64,000 bases of DNA from Streptomyces mirabilis (GCF_039503195.1 NZ_JBCJKP010000001.1:3162001-3226000); one strand, 5' to 3'; shown: positions 53,989 through 63,431, counted from the first letter of the stretch. Program-made: numbers and translations. The notes: generated by a model not told the origin, from the sequence alone.

Positions 53989-55721
53989 TTGCCGGCCTCC
54001 TTGCCACCAGCGAGGGCCTTCTCACCGTGACCAGCGTTCTCGAGCTGGTCGAGAGCGGCGATCTCCGGGTGGTGCAGGTCGAAGGCCGGGGATTCGGAAC
54101 GGATCCGCGGCAACGTGAGGAAGTTGTGGCGCGGCGGCGGGCAGGACGTGGCCCACTCCAGCGAGCGGCCGTAGCCCCACGGGTCGTCGACCTCGACCTT
54201 CTTGCCGTACTTGGCGGTCTTCCACACGTTGTAGAAGAACGGCAGGATCGACAGGCCGAGCAGGAACGAGCTGATCGTCGAGATCGTGTTCAGCGCGGTG
54301 AAGCCGTCGGCGGCGAGGTAGTCCGCGTAGCGACGCGGCATGCCCTCGACACCCAGCCAGTGCTGCACCAGGAACGTGCCGTGGAAGCCCACGAACAGCG
54401 TCCAGAAGGTGATCTTTCCGAGGCGCTCGTCGAGCATCTTGCCGGTGAACTTCGGCCACCAGAAGTGGAATCCGGAGAACATCGCGAACACGACCGTACC
54501 GAAGATCACGTAGTGGAAGTGCGCCACCACGAAGTACGAGTCCGAGACGTGGAAGTCCATCGGCGGCGAGGCCAGGATGACACCGGTCAGACCACCGAAG
54601 GTGAAGGTGATCAGGAAGCCGACCGCCCAGAGCATCGGGGTCTCGAAACTCAAGGACCCCTTCCACATCGTTCCGATCCAGTTGAAGAACTTCACGCCTG
54701 TCGGTACGGCGATGAGGAACGTCATGAAGGAGAAGAACGGGAGCAGGACACCACCGGTGACGTACATGTGGTGCGCCCACACGGTCACGGACAGACCGGC
54801 GATGGAGATCGTCGCGGCGATCAGGCCCATGTAGCCGAACATCGGCTTGCGGGAGAACACCGGGATGACTTCGGAGATGATGCCGAAGAATGGTAGAGCG
54901 ATGATGTACACCTCTGGATGGCCGAAGAACCAGAAGAGGTGTTGCCATAGCAAGGCTCCGCCATTGGCGGCGTCAAACACATGCGCACCGAATTTTCGGT
55001 CCGCCTCCAGCGCGAACAGCGCCGCCGCGAGCACGGGGAAGGCCAGCAGCACCAGCACCGCGGTGAGCAGTACGTTCCACACGAAGATCGGCATGCGGAA
55101 CATCGTCATGCCGGGAGCGCGCATGCAGATGATGGTCGTGATGAAGTTGACCGCACCGAGGATCGTGCCGAAGCCGGAGAAGGCCAGACCCATGATCCAC
55201 ATGTCGGCGCCGACACCCGGCGAGCGGACCGCGTCCGACAGCGGGCTGTAGGCGAACCAGCCGAAGTCGGCCGCGCCCTGCGGGGTGAGGAAGCCACCGA
55301 CCGCGATGAGCGAGCCGAACAGGTAGAGCCAGTAGGCGAACATGTTCAGCCGCGGGAACGCCACGTCGGGCGCGCCGATCTGCAGCGGCATGATCCAGTT
55401 CGTGAAGCCGGCGAACAGCGGCGTCGCGAACATCAGCAGCATGATCGTGCCGTGCATCGTGAACGCCTGGTTGAACTGCTCGTTCGACATGATCTGCGTG
55501 CCGGGGCGAGCCAGTTCGGCGCGCATCAGCAGCGCCATGACGCCACCGATGCAGAAGAACGCGAACGACGTGACGAGGTAGAGCGTGCCGATCGTCTTGT
55601 GGTCAGTGGTGGTGAGCCACTTGATCACGACGTTGCCCGGCTGCTTGCGCCGCACCGGCAGCTCGTTCTCGTACGAGTCTTCGGCTGCCCCGGCACCCTG
55701 AGGTTCGTTGAGGATGCTCAC
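53985..55721 (-). CDS. ctaD: Cytochrome c oxidase subunit I
   Basis: 578 residues from a GTG overlapping the ctaC stop. The twelve-helix heme-copper oxidase core: [12 protein letters not shown] (heme a His), [19 protein letters not shown] (CuB His-Tyr crosslink), [11 protein letters not shown] (two CuB His), and [20 protein letters not shown] (heme a and a3 His). The proton-channel Asn/Asp region is present. It is the catalytic subunit of aa3 oxidase, reducing O2 and pumping protons. Confidence 0.97.
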   Translation of the reverse strand: MSILNEPQGAGAAEDSYENELPVRRKQPGNVVIKWLTTTDHKTIGTLYLVTSFAFFCIGGVMALLMRAELARPGTQIMSNEQFNQAFTMHGTIMLLMFATPLFAGFTNWIMPLQIGAPDVAFPRLNMFAYWLYLFGSLIAVGGFLTPQGAADFGWFAYSPLSDAVRSPGVGADMWIMGLAFSGFGTILGAVNFITTIICMRAPGMTMFRMPIFVWNVLLTAVLVLLAFPVLAAALFALEADRKFGAHVFDAANGGALLWQHLFWFFGHPEVYIIALPFFGIISEVIPVFSRKPMFGYMGLIAATISIAGLSVTVWAHHMYVTGGVLLPFFSFMTFLIAVPTGVKFFNWIGTMWKGSLSFETPMLWAVGFLITFTFGGLTGVILASPPMDFHVSDSYFVVAHFHYVIFGTVVFAMFSGFHFWWPKFTGKMLDERLGKITFWTLFVGFHGTFLVQHWLGVEGMPRRYADYLAADGFTALNTISTISSFLLGLSILPFFYNVWKTAKYGKKVEVDDPWGYGRSLEWATSCPPPRHNFLTLPRIRSESPAFDLHHPEIAALDQLENAGHGEKALAGGKEAGK

Positions 55722-56677
55722 AGGTTGTTCGTCTCCCGGTTCTTCTCGTGGCCCGTCTGCTCAATGCCGGCCGGGACGTAACCGGTCTGTCCCTGCGCCG
55801 CGAGCTGCTTGAGGTGGGCCTCATAGCGCTCGGGGGAGACGACCTTCACGTTGAAGAGCATCCGGGAGTGGTCGACGCCGCACAGCTCGGCGCACTTGCC
55901 CAGGAAGGTGCCCTCCCTGTTGGGGGTCACCTGGAAGGAGTTGGTGTGGCCCGGGATGACGTCCATCTTCATCAGGAACGGCACCACCCAGAAGGAGTGG
56001 ATGACGTCACGCGAAGTGAGGACGAAGCGGACCGTCTTGCCCTTGGGCAGCCAGAGGGTCGGACCGGGGTTGCCCGTCTGCGGGTTCCGCTCACCCGGCG
56101 TACCGACCTCGTAGACACCGCCGGCGTTCGCCGGGAAGTCCTTCTTGAACCGGTCCGGAATGGCGGCCAGGTTCGGGTCGATCTTGGCGTTGCCGGTGAC
56201 ACCGGGAACGTCCTCGATGTAGTTGAAGCCCCAGCTCCACTGATAGCCGACCACGTTGACCGTGACGTCGGGCTTCTGCTTGAGGCTGAGGAGCTTCGTC
56301 TCGTCGCGGGCGGTGAAGTAGAACAGCACCGAGACGATGATCAGCGGGACTACCGTGTACAGCGCCTCGATGGGCATGTTGTACCGGGTCTGCGGAGGAA
56401 CTTCGACCTTGGTGCGGCTGCGCCGGTGGAAGAACACACTCCACAGGATCAGGCCCCACACCAGCACGCCAACGGCGAGCGCGGCCGCCCAGGACCCCTG
56501 CCACAGGGAGAGGATCCGCGGACCCTCTTCTGTGGTCGGGGTGGGCATACCAAGGCGGGGGAAGTCCTTGTATGTGCAACCGGTGGCGGTCGCCAGGACC
56601 AGGCCCGCAGTCAGTGCCTGCAGCAGCTTCCGCCGCATCGGGCGCCGCGGCGAGCGGTCGGAGCCGTTGGGACTCAC
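55718..56677 (-). CDS. ctaC: Cytochrome c oxidase subunit II
   Basis: 319 residues. Lipoprotein signal with [14 protein letters not shown], and two membrane helices ([20 protein letters not shown] and [20 protein letters not shown]). The CuA domain carries [29 protein letters not shown], and [16 protein letters not shown] with both Cys, His and Met ligands. A longer insertion after QWSWGF is actinobacterial. It receives electrons from QcrC. First gene of the ctaC-D-F operon; an inverted repeat lies in its promoter region. Confidence 0.96.
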   Translation of the reverse strand: MSPNGSDRSPRRPMRRKLLQALTAGLVLATATGCTYKDFPRLGMPTPTTEEGPRILSLWQGSWAAALAVGVLVWGLILWSVFFHRRSRTKVEVPPQTRYNMPIEALYTVVPLIIVSVLFYFTARDETKLLSLKQKPDVTVNVVGYQWSWGFNYIEDVPGVTGNAKIDPNLAAIPDRFKKDFPANAGGVYEVGTPGERNPQTGNPGPTLWLPKGKTVRFVLTSRDVIHSFWVVPFLMKMDVIPGHTNSFQVTPNREGTFLGKCAELCGVDHSRMLFNVKVVSPERYEAHLKQLAAQGQTGYVPAGIEQTGHEKNRETNNL

Positions 56678-56756
56678 GTAGCGCCTTCCCGAGAGTCTCG
56701 CCCGCGCGGTCGGCTGCGGCCTTCTCGCTGGTCGGTCGCCGCCCTGCGTCGGGCAG

Positions 56757-56785
56757 GGGTTTGGATGTTTATGCGGACCAAACCC
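56757..56785. promoter_or_regulatory. Inverted repeat upstream of ctaC
   Basis: GGGTTTGG (56757-56764) and CCAAACCC (56778-56785) form a perfect 8-bp inverted repeat with a 13-nt AT-richer spacer, 80 bp upstream of the ctaC start in the 333-bp gap 56678-57010. Candidate operator for the oxidase operon. The rest of the gap holds repeat copy E and otherwise nothing definite. Confidence 0.5.
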
Positions 56786-56939
56786 TACTGGACGCTATTT
56801 GGGGTCGCGCGGGGAGGGTGCCCAACGCGCCGCTGGGTCAGCCGAAGGGGGTGGGTTGCCCTGCTCCGGGCTACTTCTGACGGAGGTTTGGGGCGCCCAG
56901 GAGCTCGGAGCGGGAGGACATCACAGCGGCTGCGGGCTC

Positions 56940-56990
56940 GTTGTGGCTTGTCGCGCCGTTCCTCGCGCCCCTTTGGGGCGCTGCCCTGAC
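56940..56990. repeat. Dispersed Streptomyces intergenic repeat, copy E
   Basis: GTTGTGGCTTGTCGCGCCGT followed by TCCTCGCGCCCCTTTGGGGC. Same family in opposite orientation to copies B and C. It lies just before the desulfurase-TusA gene. Confidence 0.65.
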
Positions 56991-57010
56991 CGGGGCCTTA
57001 GCGTTGGGGT

Positions 57011-58402
57011 GTGGCCTACTTCGATGCTGCTTCCGCTGCTCCTCTCCATCCCGTCGCCCGGCAGGCCCTGCAGGCCTCGCTCGACGAGGGGTGGGCCGAT
57101 CCCTCGCGGCTCTACCGGGAGGGGCGGCGGGCCCGGCTGTTGCTCGACGCGGCGCGCGAGGCGGCGGCCGAGGCGGTGGGGTGCCGCCCGGACGAGCTGA
57201 CCTTCACCTCGTCGGGCACCCGGGCGGTGCACTCGGGGATCGAGGGTGCGCTGGCGGGCCGCCGACGGGTCGGACGCCACCTGATCGTGTCAGCTGTCGA
57301 ACACTCGTCGGTACTCCATTCGGCAGAGGTCCACGAGGCGGCCGGCGGCTCGGTGACGACGGTGCCCGTCGACCGCGCGGGCACCGTCTCCCCTTCTTCC
57401 TACGCCGCCGCCCTGCGCCCCGACACCGCGCTCGCGTGCCTCCAGTCCGCCAACCACGAGGTGGGCACGGAGCAGCCGGTGCGGGAGGTCGCGGAGGCGT
57501 GCCGGGCGGCGGGGGTGCCGCTGTTGGTGGACGCGGCGCAGTCACTGCCCTGGCGCCGGGTGGAGGGCGACTGGTCCCTGCTGACGGCAAGTGCCCACAA
57601 ATGGGGCGGGCCTTCGGGAGTCGGACTGCTCGTCGTGCGCAAGGGGGTGCGGTTCGCTCCCCAAGGGCCCGTGGACGAGCGGGAGTCGGGGCGGGCGGCG
57701 GGCTTCGAGAACATCCCTGCCGTCGTGGCCGCGGCGGCGTCGCTGCGCGCGGTACGGGCGGAGGCGGTCGCGGAGGCGGCCCGCCTGCGGGAACTGACGG
57801 AACGGATCCGCGTACGGGTGCCCGAACTGGTCCCGGACGTCGAGGTGGTCGGGGACGCGGTTCACCGTCTGCCGGGGATCGTCACCTTCTCCTGCCTGTA
57901 CGTCGACGGGGAGACGCTCCTGCACGAACTGGACCGGGCGGGCTTCTCCGTCTCCTCCGGCTCCTCCTGCACGAGCAGCACGCTGACCCCGAGCCATGTC
58001 CTGAAGGCGATGGGCGTCCTGAGCGAGGGCAACGTCCGGGTCTCGCTGCCACCGGGTACGCCGTCCGAGGACGTCGACCGGTTCCTGTCGGTGCTGCCGG
58101 ACGCGGTCGCGGACGTACGCGAGAAGCTCGGCGCCCCGACGGCGTCGGCGCCGCCCTCCCCGTCCCCCTCCGACTCCGACGCGCTCGTGGTGGACTCCCT
58201 CGGCAAGCTCTGCCCCATCCCGGTCATCGAACTGGCCAAGGTCATCGGGGACGTGCCGGTGGGCGGCACGGTCCGCGTCCTCTCGGACGACGAGGCCGCC
58301 CGGCTGGACATCCCGGCGTGGTGCGAGATGCGGGGGCATGAGTACGTCGGGGAGGAGCCGGCGGACCACGGCTTCGCCTATGTGGTCCGCCGGGTGTCCT
58401 AG
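57011..58402 (+). CDS. Cysteine desulfurase fused to a TusA-like sulfurtransferase domain
   Basis: 463 residues from a GTG at 57011. The N-terminal ~375 residues are an IscS/NifS-type PLP enzyme: TSSGTRAVHSGIEGAL, SAVEHSSVLHS, LVDAAQSLPW, PLP-Lys197 in SAHKWGGPSG, and the persulfide Cys320 in SSGSSCTSSTLTP. A Pro/Ser/Asp-rich linker (~376-392) leads to a TusA/SirA domain (~393-463) with the CPxP motif, Cys401-Pro-Ile-Pro in LGKLCPIPVIEL. The fusion would pass sulfur from cysteine to Cys401 and on to an acceptor. Neighbours are adoK, erpA and nadA, so Fe-S, thiouridine or cofactor sulfur are candidate sinks. Confidence 0.9.
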   Translation: MAYFDAASAAPLHPVARQALQASLDEGWADPSRLYREGRRARLLLDAAREAAAEAVGCRPDELTFTSSGTRAVHSGIEGALAGRRRVGRHLIVSAVEHSSVLHSAEVHEAAGGSVTTVPVDRAGTVSPSSYAAALRPDTALACLQSANHEVGTEQPVREVAEACRAAGVPLLVDAAQSLPWRRVEGDWSLLTASAHKWGGPSGVGLLVVRKGVRFAPQGPVDERESGRAAGFENIPAVVAAAASLRAVRAEAVAEAARLRELTERIRVRVPELVPDVEVVGDAVHRLPGIVTFSCLYVDGETLLHELDRAGFSVSSGSSCTSSTLTPSHVLKAMGVLSEGNVRVSLPPGTPSEDVDRFLSVLPDAVADVREKLGAPTASAPPSPSPSDSDALVVDSLGKLCPIPVIELAKVIGDVPVGGTVRVLSDDEAARLDIPAWCEMRGHEYVGEEPADHGFAYVVRRVS

Positions 58403-58425
58403 ACGGTCGGCCGAAGGAGTGTCCC

Positions 58426-58479
58426 GATCAGGCCAGGTGGGCCCGGACCTGGGTGATCAGGCCAGGTGGGCCCGGACCT
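58426..58479. repeat. 25-bp tandem repeat at the adoK 3' end
   Basis: The 25 bp at 58426-58450 (GATCAGGCCAGGTGGGCCCG then GACCT) recur exactly at 58455-58479, a 29-bp period. The second copy holds the adoK stop codon and last codons; the first lies beyond the stop. The unit contains a near-palindrome and may serve as a terminator between the convergent genes. Confidence 0.9.
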
Positions 58480-59431
58480 CGATGGCCGCGTCGTCGCCGT
58501 ACGCCTTGGTGAAGCGGTCCATGAAGTGGGCGCGGCGGAGCTGGTACTCCTGGGTGCCGACCGTCTCGATGACCAGCGTCGCGAGCATGCAGCCGACCTG
58601 GGCGGCGCGCTCCAGGGAGACTCCCCAGGCGAGGCCGGAGAGGAAACCGGCGCGGAACGCGTCGCCGACGCCCGTCGGGTCCGTCTTGCGCTCCTCGTCC
58701 GGGCAGCCGACCTCGATCGGGTCCTCACCGGCCCGCTCGATGCGCACGCCCCGGGCGCCGAGGGTCGTCACCCGGTGACCGACCTTCGACAGGATCTCCT
58801 CGTCGCTCCAGCCGGTCTTGGACTCGATGAGCCCCTTCTCGTACTCGTTGGAGAAGAGGTAGGTCGCCCCGTCCAGCAGTATCCGGATCTCGTCGCCGTT
58901 CATACGGGCGATCTGCTGCGAGAAGTCGGCGGCGAAGGCGATCGCGCGGGAGCGGCACTCCTCCGTGTGGCGGAGCATCGCCTCCGGGTCGTCGGCGCCG
59001 ATCAGGACGAGGTCGAGGCCGCCGACCCGGTCCGCGACCGACTTGAGCTCGATCAGCCGGGCCTCGCTCATCGCGCCCGTGTAGAAGGAGCCGATCTGGT
59101 TGTGGTCGGAGTCCGTGGTGCACACGAAGCGCGCGGTGTGCAGCACCTCGGAGATCCGGACCGAGTCGGTGTCGACGCCGTGGCGGTCGAGCCACGCCCG
59201 GTACTCGTCGAAGTCGGAGCCCGCGGCCCCGACCAGGATCGGCCGGGTGCCCAGCTGTCCCATGCCGAAGGCGATGTTCGCGCCGACGCCACCCCGGCGT
59301 ACGTCGAGGTTGTCGACCAGGAAGGACAGGGAGACCGTGTGCAGCTGGTCCGCGACGAACTGGTCGGCGAAACGGCCGGGGAAGGTCATGAGGTGGTCAG
59401 TGGCGATGGAGCCGGTGACTGCGATACGCAC
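58457..59431 (-). CDS. adoK: PfkB-family carbohydrate kinase, probable adenosine kinase
   Basis: 324 residues from a GTG at 59431. The ribokinase-fold signatures are present: MRIAVTGSIATDHLMTFPGR, the RRGGVGANIAFGMGQLG glycine pair, and the C-terminal ATP-site motif KTDPTGVGDAFRAGFLSGLAW with the catalytic Asp. FSNEYEKGLIE and LGARGVRI are nucleotide contacts. The M. tuberculosis gene in the same neighbourhood (Rv2202c) is an unusual bacterial adenosine kinase, and the sequence fits that subfamily. It would salvage adenosine, for example from S-adenosylhomocysteine hydrolysis. Confidence 0.9.
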   Translation of the reverse strand: MRIAVTGSIATDHLMTFPGRFADQFVADQLHTVSLSFLVDNLDVRRGGVGANIAFGMGQLGTRPILVGAAGSDFDEYRAWLDRHGVDTDSVRISEVLHTARFVCTTDSDHNQIGSFYTGAMSEARLIELKSVADRVGGLDLVLIGADDPEAMLRHTEECRSRAIAFAADFSQQIARMNGDEIRILLDGATYLFSNEYEKGLIESKTGWSDEEILSKVGHRVTTLGARGVRIERAGEDPIEVGCPDEERKTDPTGVGDAFRAGFLSGLAWGVSLERAAQVGCMLATLVIETVGTQEYQLRRAHFMDRFTKAYGDDAAIEVRAHLA

Positions 59432-59565
59432 GGCGAGGACACGCTCCTGCGACGGAAGGGGATTGACAGTTCACGCTACCCGGTCGACCCGTGCCGTCTG
59501 AAGCGGTCAAAACTACCCGATAGTAGGTCTTTCTTCGTAACGCTCGGCGTGCATACGGTTCCGTC

Positions 59566-59781
59566 ATGACGAACCGCAAGGTCCACGGCTCCGTTCCGCA
59601 CGACCTCGAAGGAGATCTGGCGTCGCTGCGCGGCGACGGCGCCTTGGCCCGGGACTGGGCGGCACCGGACCCGATCATCCCCCGCGCCGACCTTCCCGTG
59701 TCCCCGTCGCGCATCCACGGGGTGACCGTGCCTCCCGCGTCCGCCCGCCTGCTGGACGCGATGTCCGACTACGGCGACTGA
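59566..59781 (+). CDS. Small conserved Streptomyces protein
   Basis: 71 residues (MTNRKVHGSVPHDLEGDLAS...ARLLDAMSDYGD). No recognised domain; it is polar and Pro-rich in the middle (AAPDPIIPRADLPVSPSR). No Shine-Dalgarno sequence precedes the ATG, but TACGGT lies 6 nt upstream of it, so the transcript could be leaderless. A 6-bp hairpin follows the stop. Similar short proteins are seen next to adoK in other Streptomyces, as I recall. Function unknown. Confidence 0.65.
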   Translation: MTNRKVHGSVPHDLEGDLASLRGDGALARDWAAPDPIIPRADLPVSPSRIHGVTVPPASARLLDAMSDYGD

Positions 59782-59782
59782 C

Positions 59783-59799
59783 AGGACCCGGAAGGTCCT
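59783..59799 (+). terminator. Short hairpin after the 71-residue gene
   Basis: AGGACC-CGGAA-GGTCCT directly follows the stop codon. Six base pairs, no T-run; weak terminator. Confidence 0.4.
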
Positions 59800-59910
59800 C
59801 GAAAAGGGCGGCCCCGAGCGGCGCCCGCAGGGAACCGTGCGCTCCCCCGCTGCGTCCCATCGCTGTCCCCCGTAAAGGGGATGCGGTGTACGACCAGAAG
59901 GAGCGATGCG

Positions 59911-61440
59911 GTGAGCACCGAGCGACCCGAGACCGAAGCGCCCGAGCCCCCCGAGGACGGCGGCGAGTCGGCGAAGCCGCGCCGCCGCCATTCCCCGGCG
60001 GCCGTCGCCTCCGTCGCGGCCGCGGTGCTGCTCGTCGGGGGCGGCGGGGCCTATCTCGCCGCGACCGCGTCCGGCGGCGGGAGCGACCGCGACCACTCCG
60101 CGAGCCCCGGCGCCGACGGCACTCCCCCGCCGCTGGTCCTCGACGGCTACACCGAGGGCGGCACGGGTGGCACGGGCGGCGATATCGCGCCCGGTGAGCC
60201 CAACCCCTACGGCGCGGCCTACCACGCGAACGGCACCCTGCCCGCCGGCCCGGACTCCGCGCCCGTCTACGCGGCGAAGGGCGAGGTCACGGCGGCCGAG
60301 GTGGCCCGCCTCGCAAAGGCCCTGGACATCGCTGGCACCCCGAAGCTCACCGGCGAGACCTGGAAGGTCGGCCAGGACAAGGACGGTTCGGGACCCAGCC
60401 TCCAGGTGAACCAGCGGGCCCCCGGGACCTGGACGTTCAGCCGGTACGCGCCCGGCACCGACAACTGCAAGGGCGCCGTGTGCACGAGCGACCCCGGCTC
60501 CCCGAGCAGCCACGCGGTGACCGAGACCGCCGCGAAGAAGGCCGCCGTGCCCGTGCTGAAGGCGCTGGGCCAGGACGACGCCAAGCTGGACGCGAGCGAG
60601 CTCATGGGCGCCGTACGGGTGGTGAACGCGGACCCGAAGGTCGGGGGCCTGCCCACGTACGGCTGGACGACCGGCGTCCAGGTCGGCCCGGACGGCCAGG
60701 TGGTGGGCGGCAACGGCCAGTTGAAGACGCCGGTCGAGGGAGACACGTATCCCGTGATCAGCGCGAGCAGGACCCTGGATCTGATGAACGGCAAGGCCTC
60801 TCTCGCGACGCCGGGCGGCGGGCGCGTGGGACCCGGCGGCTGCGCCAGTGCCGTACCGCTGAAGGACCGTGACGAGACGCCGTGCCGTGCGTCGACGGCG
60901 GTGCCGAAGCGGGAGTCGGTGGCCGTCGAGAAGGCCGTCTTCGGGCTGGCCTCGCACTTCGTGTCCGGGCACCAGACACTGGTGCCGTCCTGGCTGTTCG
61001 AGGTACGGCCGACGGGCACGGACTCCGCCTTCACGGTGACGCATCCGGCGGTCGCCCCGAAGTACCTGACCTCGCCGGAGCCGACCGCGGCACCGACGCC
61101 GACCGCCACCCCCAGCCCGCGGCCGACCGCCGCGCCGACGTCCCGTGACGTCAAGGTGCAGGGCTACACGGCCGACGGCAAGGACCTGACCGTGAGCTTC
61201 ACGGGCGGGGTGTGCGCGGACTACTCCGCCTCCGCGAGCGAGAGCGCGGACAAGGTGATCGTCAAGGTGACCGAGACACCGTGGCAGGGCAAGATCTGCA
61301 TCCTCATCGCCAAGGTGTACGAGAAGACGGTGCACCTCGACCAGCCGCTCGGCGACCGGAAGGTCGTCGGGTCCGACGGCACGCCGATCCCGGAGGGCAA
61401 GCCGGCCGGCGCCTCGGTGAAGACGCCCCGGGCACGGTAG
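59911..61440 (+). CDS. Large membrane-anchored extracytoplasmic protein
   Basis: 509 residues from the GTG at 59911, 9 nt after AAGGAG. A short acidic cytoplasmic N-terminus (~40 residues), one membrane helix (SPAAVASVAAAVLLVGGGGAYLA region) and a long extracellular part rich in Gly, Thr, Ala and Pro. Four to six Cys occur at ~185-355 (DNCKGAVCTSD; GGCASAVP; ETPCRAST), and two more in TGGVCADYSA and GKICILIA, probably disulfide bonded. PTAAPTPTATPSPRPTAAPT is a Pro-Thr linker before a C-terminal domain. No enzyme motif is recognised. Known from Streptomyces as a hypothetical large membrane protein. Confidence 0.85.
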   Translation: MSTERPETEAPEPPEDGGESAKPRRRHSPAAVASVAAAVLLVGGGGAYLAATASGGGSDRDHSASPGADGTPPPLVLDGYTEGGTGGTGGDIAPGEPNPYGAAYHANGTLPAGPDSAPVYAAKGEVTAAEVARLAKALDIAGTPKLTGETWKVGQDKDGSGPSLQVNQRAPGTWTFSRYAPGTDNCKGAVCTSDPGSPSSHAVTETAAKKAAVPVLKALGQDDAKLDASELMGAVRVVNADPKVGGLPTYGWTTGVQVGPDGQVVGGNGQLKTPVEGDTYPVISASRTLDLMNGKASLATPGGGRVGPGGCASAVPLKDRDETPCRASTAVPKRESVAVEKAVFGLASHFVSGHQTLVPSWLFEVRPTGTDSAFTVTHPAVAPKYLTSPEPTAAPTPTATPSPRPTAAPTSRDVKVQGYTADGKDLTVSFTGGVCADYSASASESADKVIVKVTETPWQGKICILIAKVYEKTVHLDQPLGDRKVVGSDGTPIPEGKPAGASVKTPRAR

Positions 61441-61483
61441 CCACGGGAGTGGTCGGGGCGGCTCAGGCATGGCCCCGGATGCG

Positions 61484-61522
61484 CGAAGGCGGCGTCCCTG
61501 TCGGAGGGGGACGCCGCCTTCG
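61484..61522. terminator. Bidirectional terminator before erpA
   Basis: CGAAGGCGGCGTCCC and GGGACGCCGCCTTCG form a perfect 15-bp stem with a 9-nt loop, between the convergent membrane-protein and erpA genes. Confidence 0.85.
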
Positions 61523-61554
61523 TACGCGTTACGCGTTCGCCAGTTGGCCGGGGC

Positions 61555-61911
61555 TCAGCTGAAGGAGTCGCCGCAGGCGCAGGAGCCCGTCGCGTTCGGG
61601 TTGTCGATCGTGAAGCCCTGCTTCTCGATGGTGTCCACGAAGTCGATGGAGGCGCCGCCCAGGTACGGAGCGCTCATGCGGTCGGTGACGACCTTGACGC
61701 CACCGAAGTCCTTGACGACATCGCCGTCGAGGGAGCGCTCGTCGAAGAAGAGCTGGTAGCGCAGACCGGAGCAGCCACCGGGCTGAACGGCGACGCGCAG
61801 CGCCAGATCGTCGCGGCCTTCCTGGTCGAGCAGGGCCTTGACCTTGCCCGCGGCGGCGTCGGACAGCATGATGCCGTCGCTCACGGTGGTCTTCTCGTCC
61901 GATACGGACAT
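61555..61911 (-). CDS. erpA: Iron-sulfur cluster insertion protein (A-type, ErpA/HesB)
   Basis: 118 residues from the ATG at 61911, behind GGGAGAAG. The three cluster cysteines are Cys47 (VQPGGCSGLRYQLFF) and the C-terminal GSCACGDSF pair (Cys111, Cys113). It receives Fe-S clusters from the scaffold and delivers them to target proteins. It is divergent from nadA, whose product needs a [4Fe-4S] cluster, and about 3 kb from the desulfurase-TusA fusion. Rv2204c is the positional counterpart. Confidence 0.95.
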   Translation of the reverse strand: MSVSDEKTTVSDGIMLSDAAAGKVKALLDQEGRDDLALRVAVQPGGCSGLRYQLFFDERSLDGDVVKDFGGVKVVTDRMSAPYLGGASIDFVDTIEKQGFTIDNPNATGSCACGDSFS

Positions 61912-62106
61912 CTGCTTCTCTCCCGGGTTGTACGGAGACTGCTTGCCGACGATTGCAACCGCCGGGGCCGCGGATTCATTCCGGGCCGAGAGTCTGCCTT
62001 TCCGTGGGCTTTCCGTTCTCGCCTCCCATGCTCGCACACGCGCCGGAGAGCGGACAGCGGCCTGTGGACAACCTCCGGGATTCACGTCACATCGACACTA
62101 TGGACA

Positions 62107-62135
62107 TCGTCAACATGACATGAAGCGGTTATGAT
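62107..62135 (+). promoter_or_regulatory. Candidate nadA promoter
   Basis: TCGTCA (62107-62112), a 17-nt spacer and TATGAT (62130-62135). It leaves a ~90-nt 5' leader before the GTG start. In the 319-bp gap 61912-62230 it is the clearest promoter-like pair; nothing else definite is seen there. Confidence 0.5.
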
Positions 62136-62230
62136 AGATAGCGTCATTTCGACGAAAAGGCTAGTCCGAATGTCCCGCTGGGTCGCCCCCCGTGATCCAA
62201 GCGAGCCGCAGAACAGAAAGGGTGCGTGTC

Positions 62231-63415
62231 GTGACCACCGCCCAGACCCAGGAGCTCGACGTACAGCCGACGCCCCTCGCCCTACTGCTGCTCGGCCGCG
62301 AGGCCGACCCGAGGAGCGAGCGCGGCGTGGAGTGTCCCGGAGACCTGCCCTCGCCGTCCGACCCGGACCTCGTGGAGCGGGCCCGCGCGGCCAAGGAGAA
62401 ACTCGGGGACAAGGTCTTCGTGCTCGGCCACCACTACCAGCGCGACGAGGTCATCCAGTTCGCCGACGTCACGGGCGACTCCTTCAAGCTGGCCCGCGAC
62501 GCCGCCGCGCGCCCGGAGGCCGAGTACATCGTCTTCTGCGGTGTGCACTTCATGGCCGAGTCCGCGGACATCCTGACGTCCGACGACCAGAAGGTGGTCC
62601 TCCCCGACCTCGCCGCCGGCTGCTCCATGGCCGACATGGCGACGGCCGAGCAGGTCGCCGAGTGCTGGGACGTGCTGACCGAGGCCGGGATCGCCGAGCA
62701 GGTCGTACCCGTCTCCTACATGAACTCGTCCGCCGACATCAAGGCGTTCACCGGCAAGCACGGCGGCACGATCTGCACCTCCTCCAACGCCCAGCGGGCC
62801 CTGGAGTGGGCGTTCGAGCAGGGTGAGAAGGTCCTCTTCCTCCCCGACCAGCACCTCGGCCGCAACACCGCCGTCCGCGACATGGGGATGAGCCTGGAGG
62901 ACTGCGTCCTCTACAACCCCCACAAGCCGAACGGCGGCCTCACCGCGCAGCAGCTGCGCGACGCCAGGATGATCCTGTGGCGCGGCCACTGCTCGGTCCA
63001 CGGCCGCTTCTCGCTGGACTCGGTGAACGACGTCCGCGAGCGCATCCCCGGCGTGAACGTCCTCGTCCACCCCGAGTGCAAGCACGAGGTCGTGTCGGCG
63101 GCGGACTACGTCGGCTCCACGGAGTACATCATCAAGGCCCTGGAGGCCGCCCCGGCGGGCTCCAAGTGGGCGATCGGCACGGAGCTGAACCTGGTCCGCC
63201 GCCTGGCGAACCGTTTCGCGGCCGAGGACAAGGAGATCGTCTTCCTCGACAAGACGGTCTGCTTCTGCTCCACCATGAACCGCATCGACCTCCCCCACCT
63301 GGTGTGGACCCTGGAGTCCCTCGCCGAGGGCAACCTGGTCAACCGCATCGAGGTGGACAAGGAGACGGAGGCGTTCGCCAAGCTGGCACTGGAGCGGATG
63401 CTGGCGCTGCCGTAA
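62231..63415 (+). CDS. nadA: Quinolinate synthase NadA
   Basis: About 394 residues from the GTG at 62231 (VTTAQTQELDVQPT), with AAAGGG upstream. It condenses iminoaspartate with dihydroxyacetone phosphate to quinolinate, using a [4Fe-4S] cluster. The cluster cysteines lie in YIVFCGVHFMAE (Cys103), VLVHPECKHEV and KTVCFCSTMNRIDLPHLV, the last a CFC motif. VLGHHYQRDEV, YMNSSADIKA and FLPDQHLGRNTA are substrate motifs. Long actinobacterial form. nadB and nadC are not in the window, and no NadR/NrtR site is evident. Confidence 0.95.
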   Translation: MTTAQTQELDVQPTPLALLLLGREADPRSERGVECPGDLPSPSDPDLVERARAAKEKLGDKVFVLGHHYQRDEVIQFADVTGDSFKLARDAAARPEAEYIVFCGVHFMAESADILTSDDQKVVLPDLAAGCSMADMATAEQVAECWDVLTEAGIAEQVVPVSYMNSSADIKAFTGKHGGTICTSSNAQRALEWAFEQGEKVLFLPDQHLGRNTAVRDMGMSLEDCVLYNPHKPNGGLTAQQLRDARMILWRGHCSVHGRFSLDSVNDVRERIPGVNVLVHPECKHEVVSAADYVGSTEYIIKALEAAPAGSKWAIGTELNLVRRLANRFAAEDKEIVFLDKTVCFCSTMNRIDLPHLVWTLESLAEGNLVNRIEVDKETEAFAKLALERMLALP

Positions 63416-63431
63416 CGCGGAGACCATTGCG

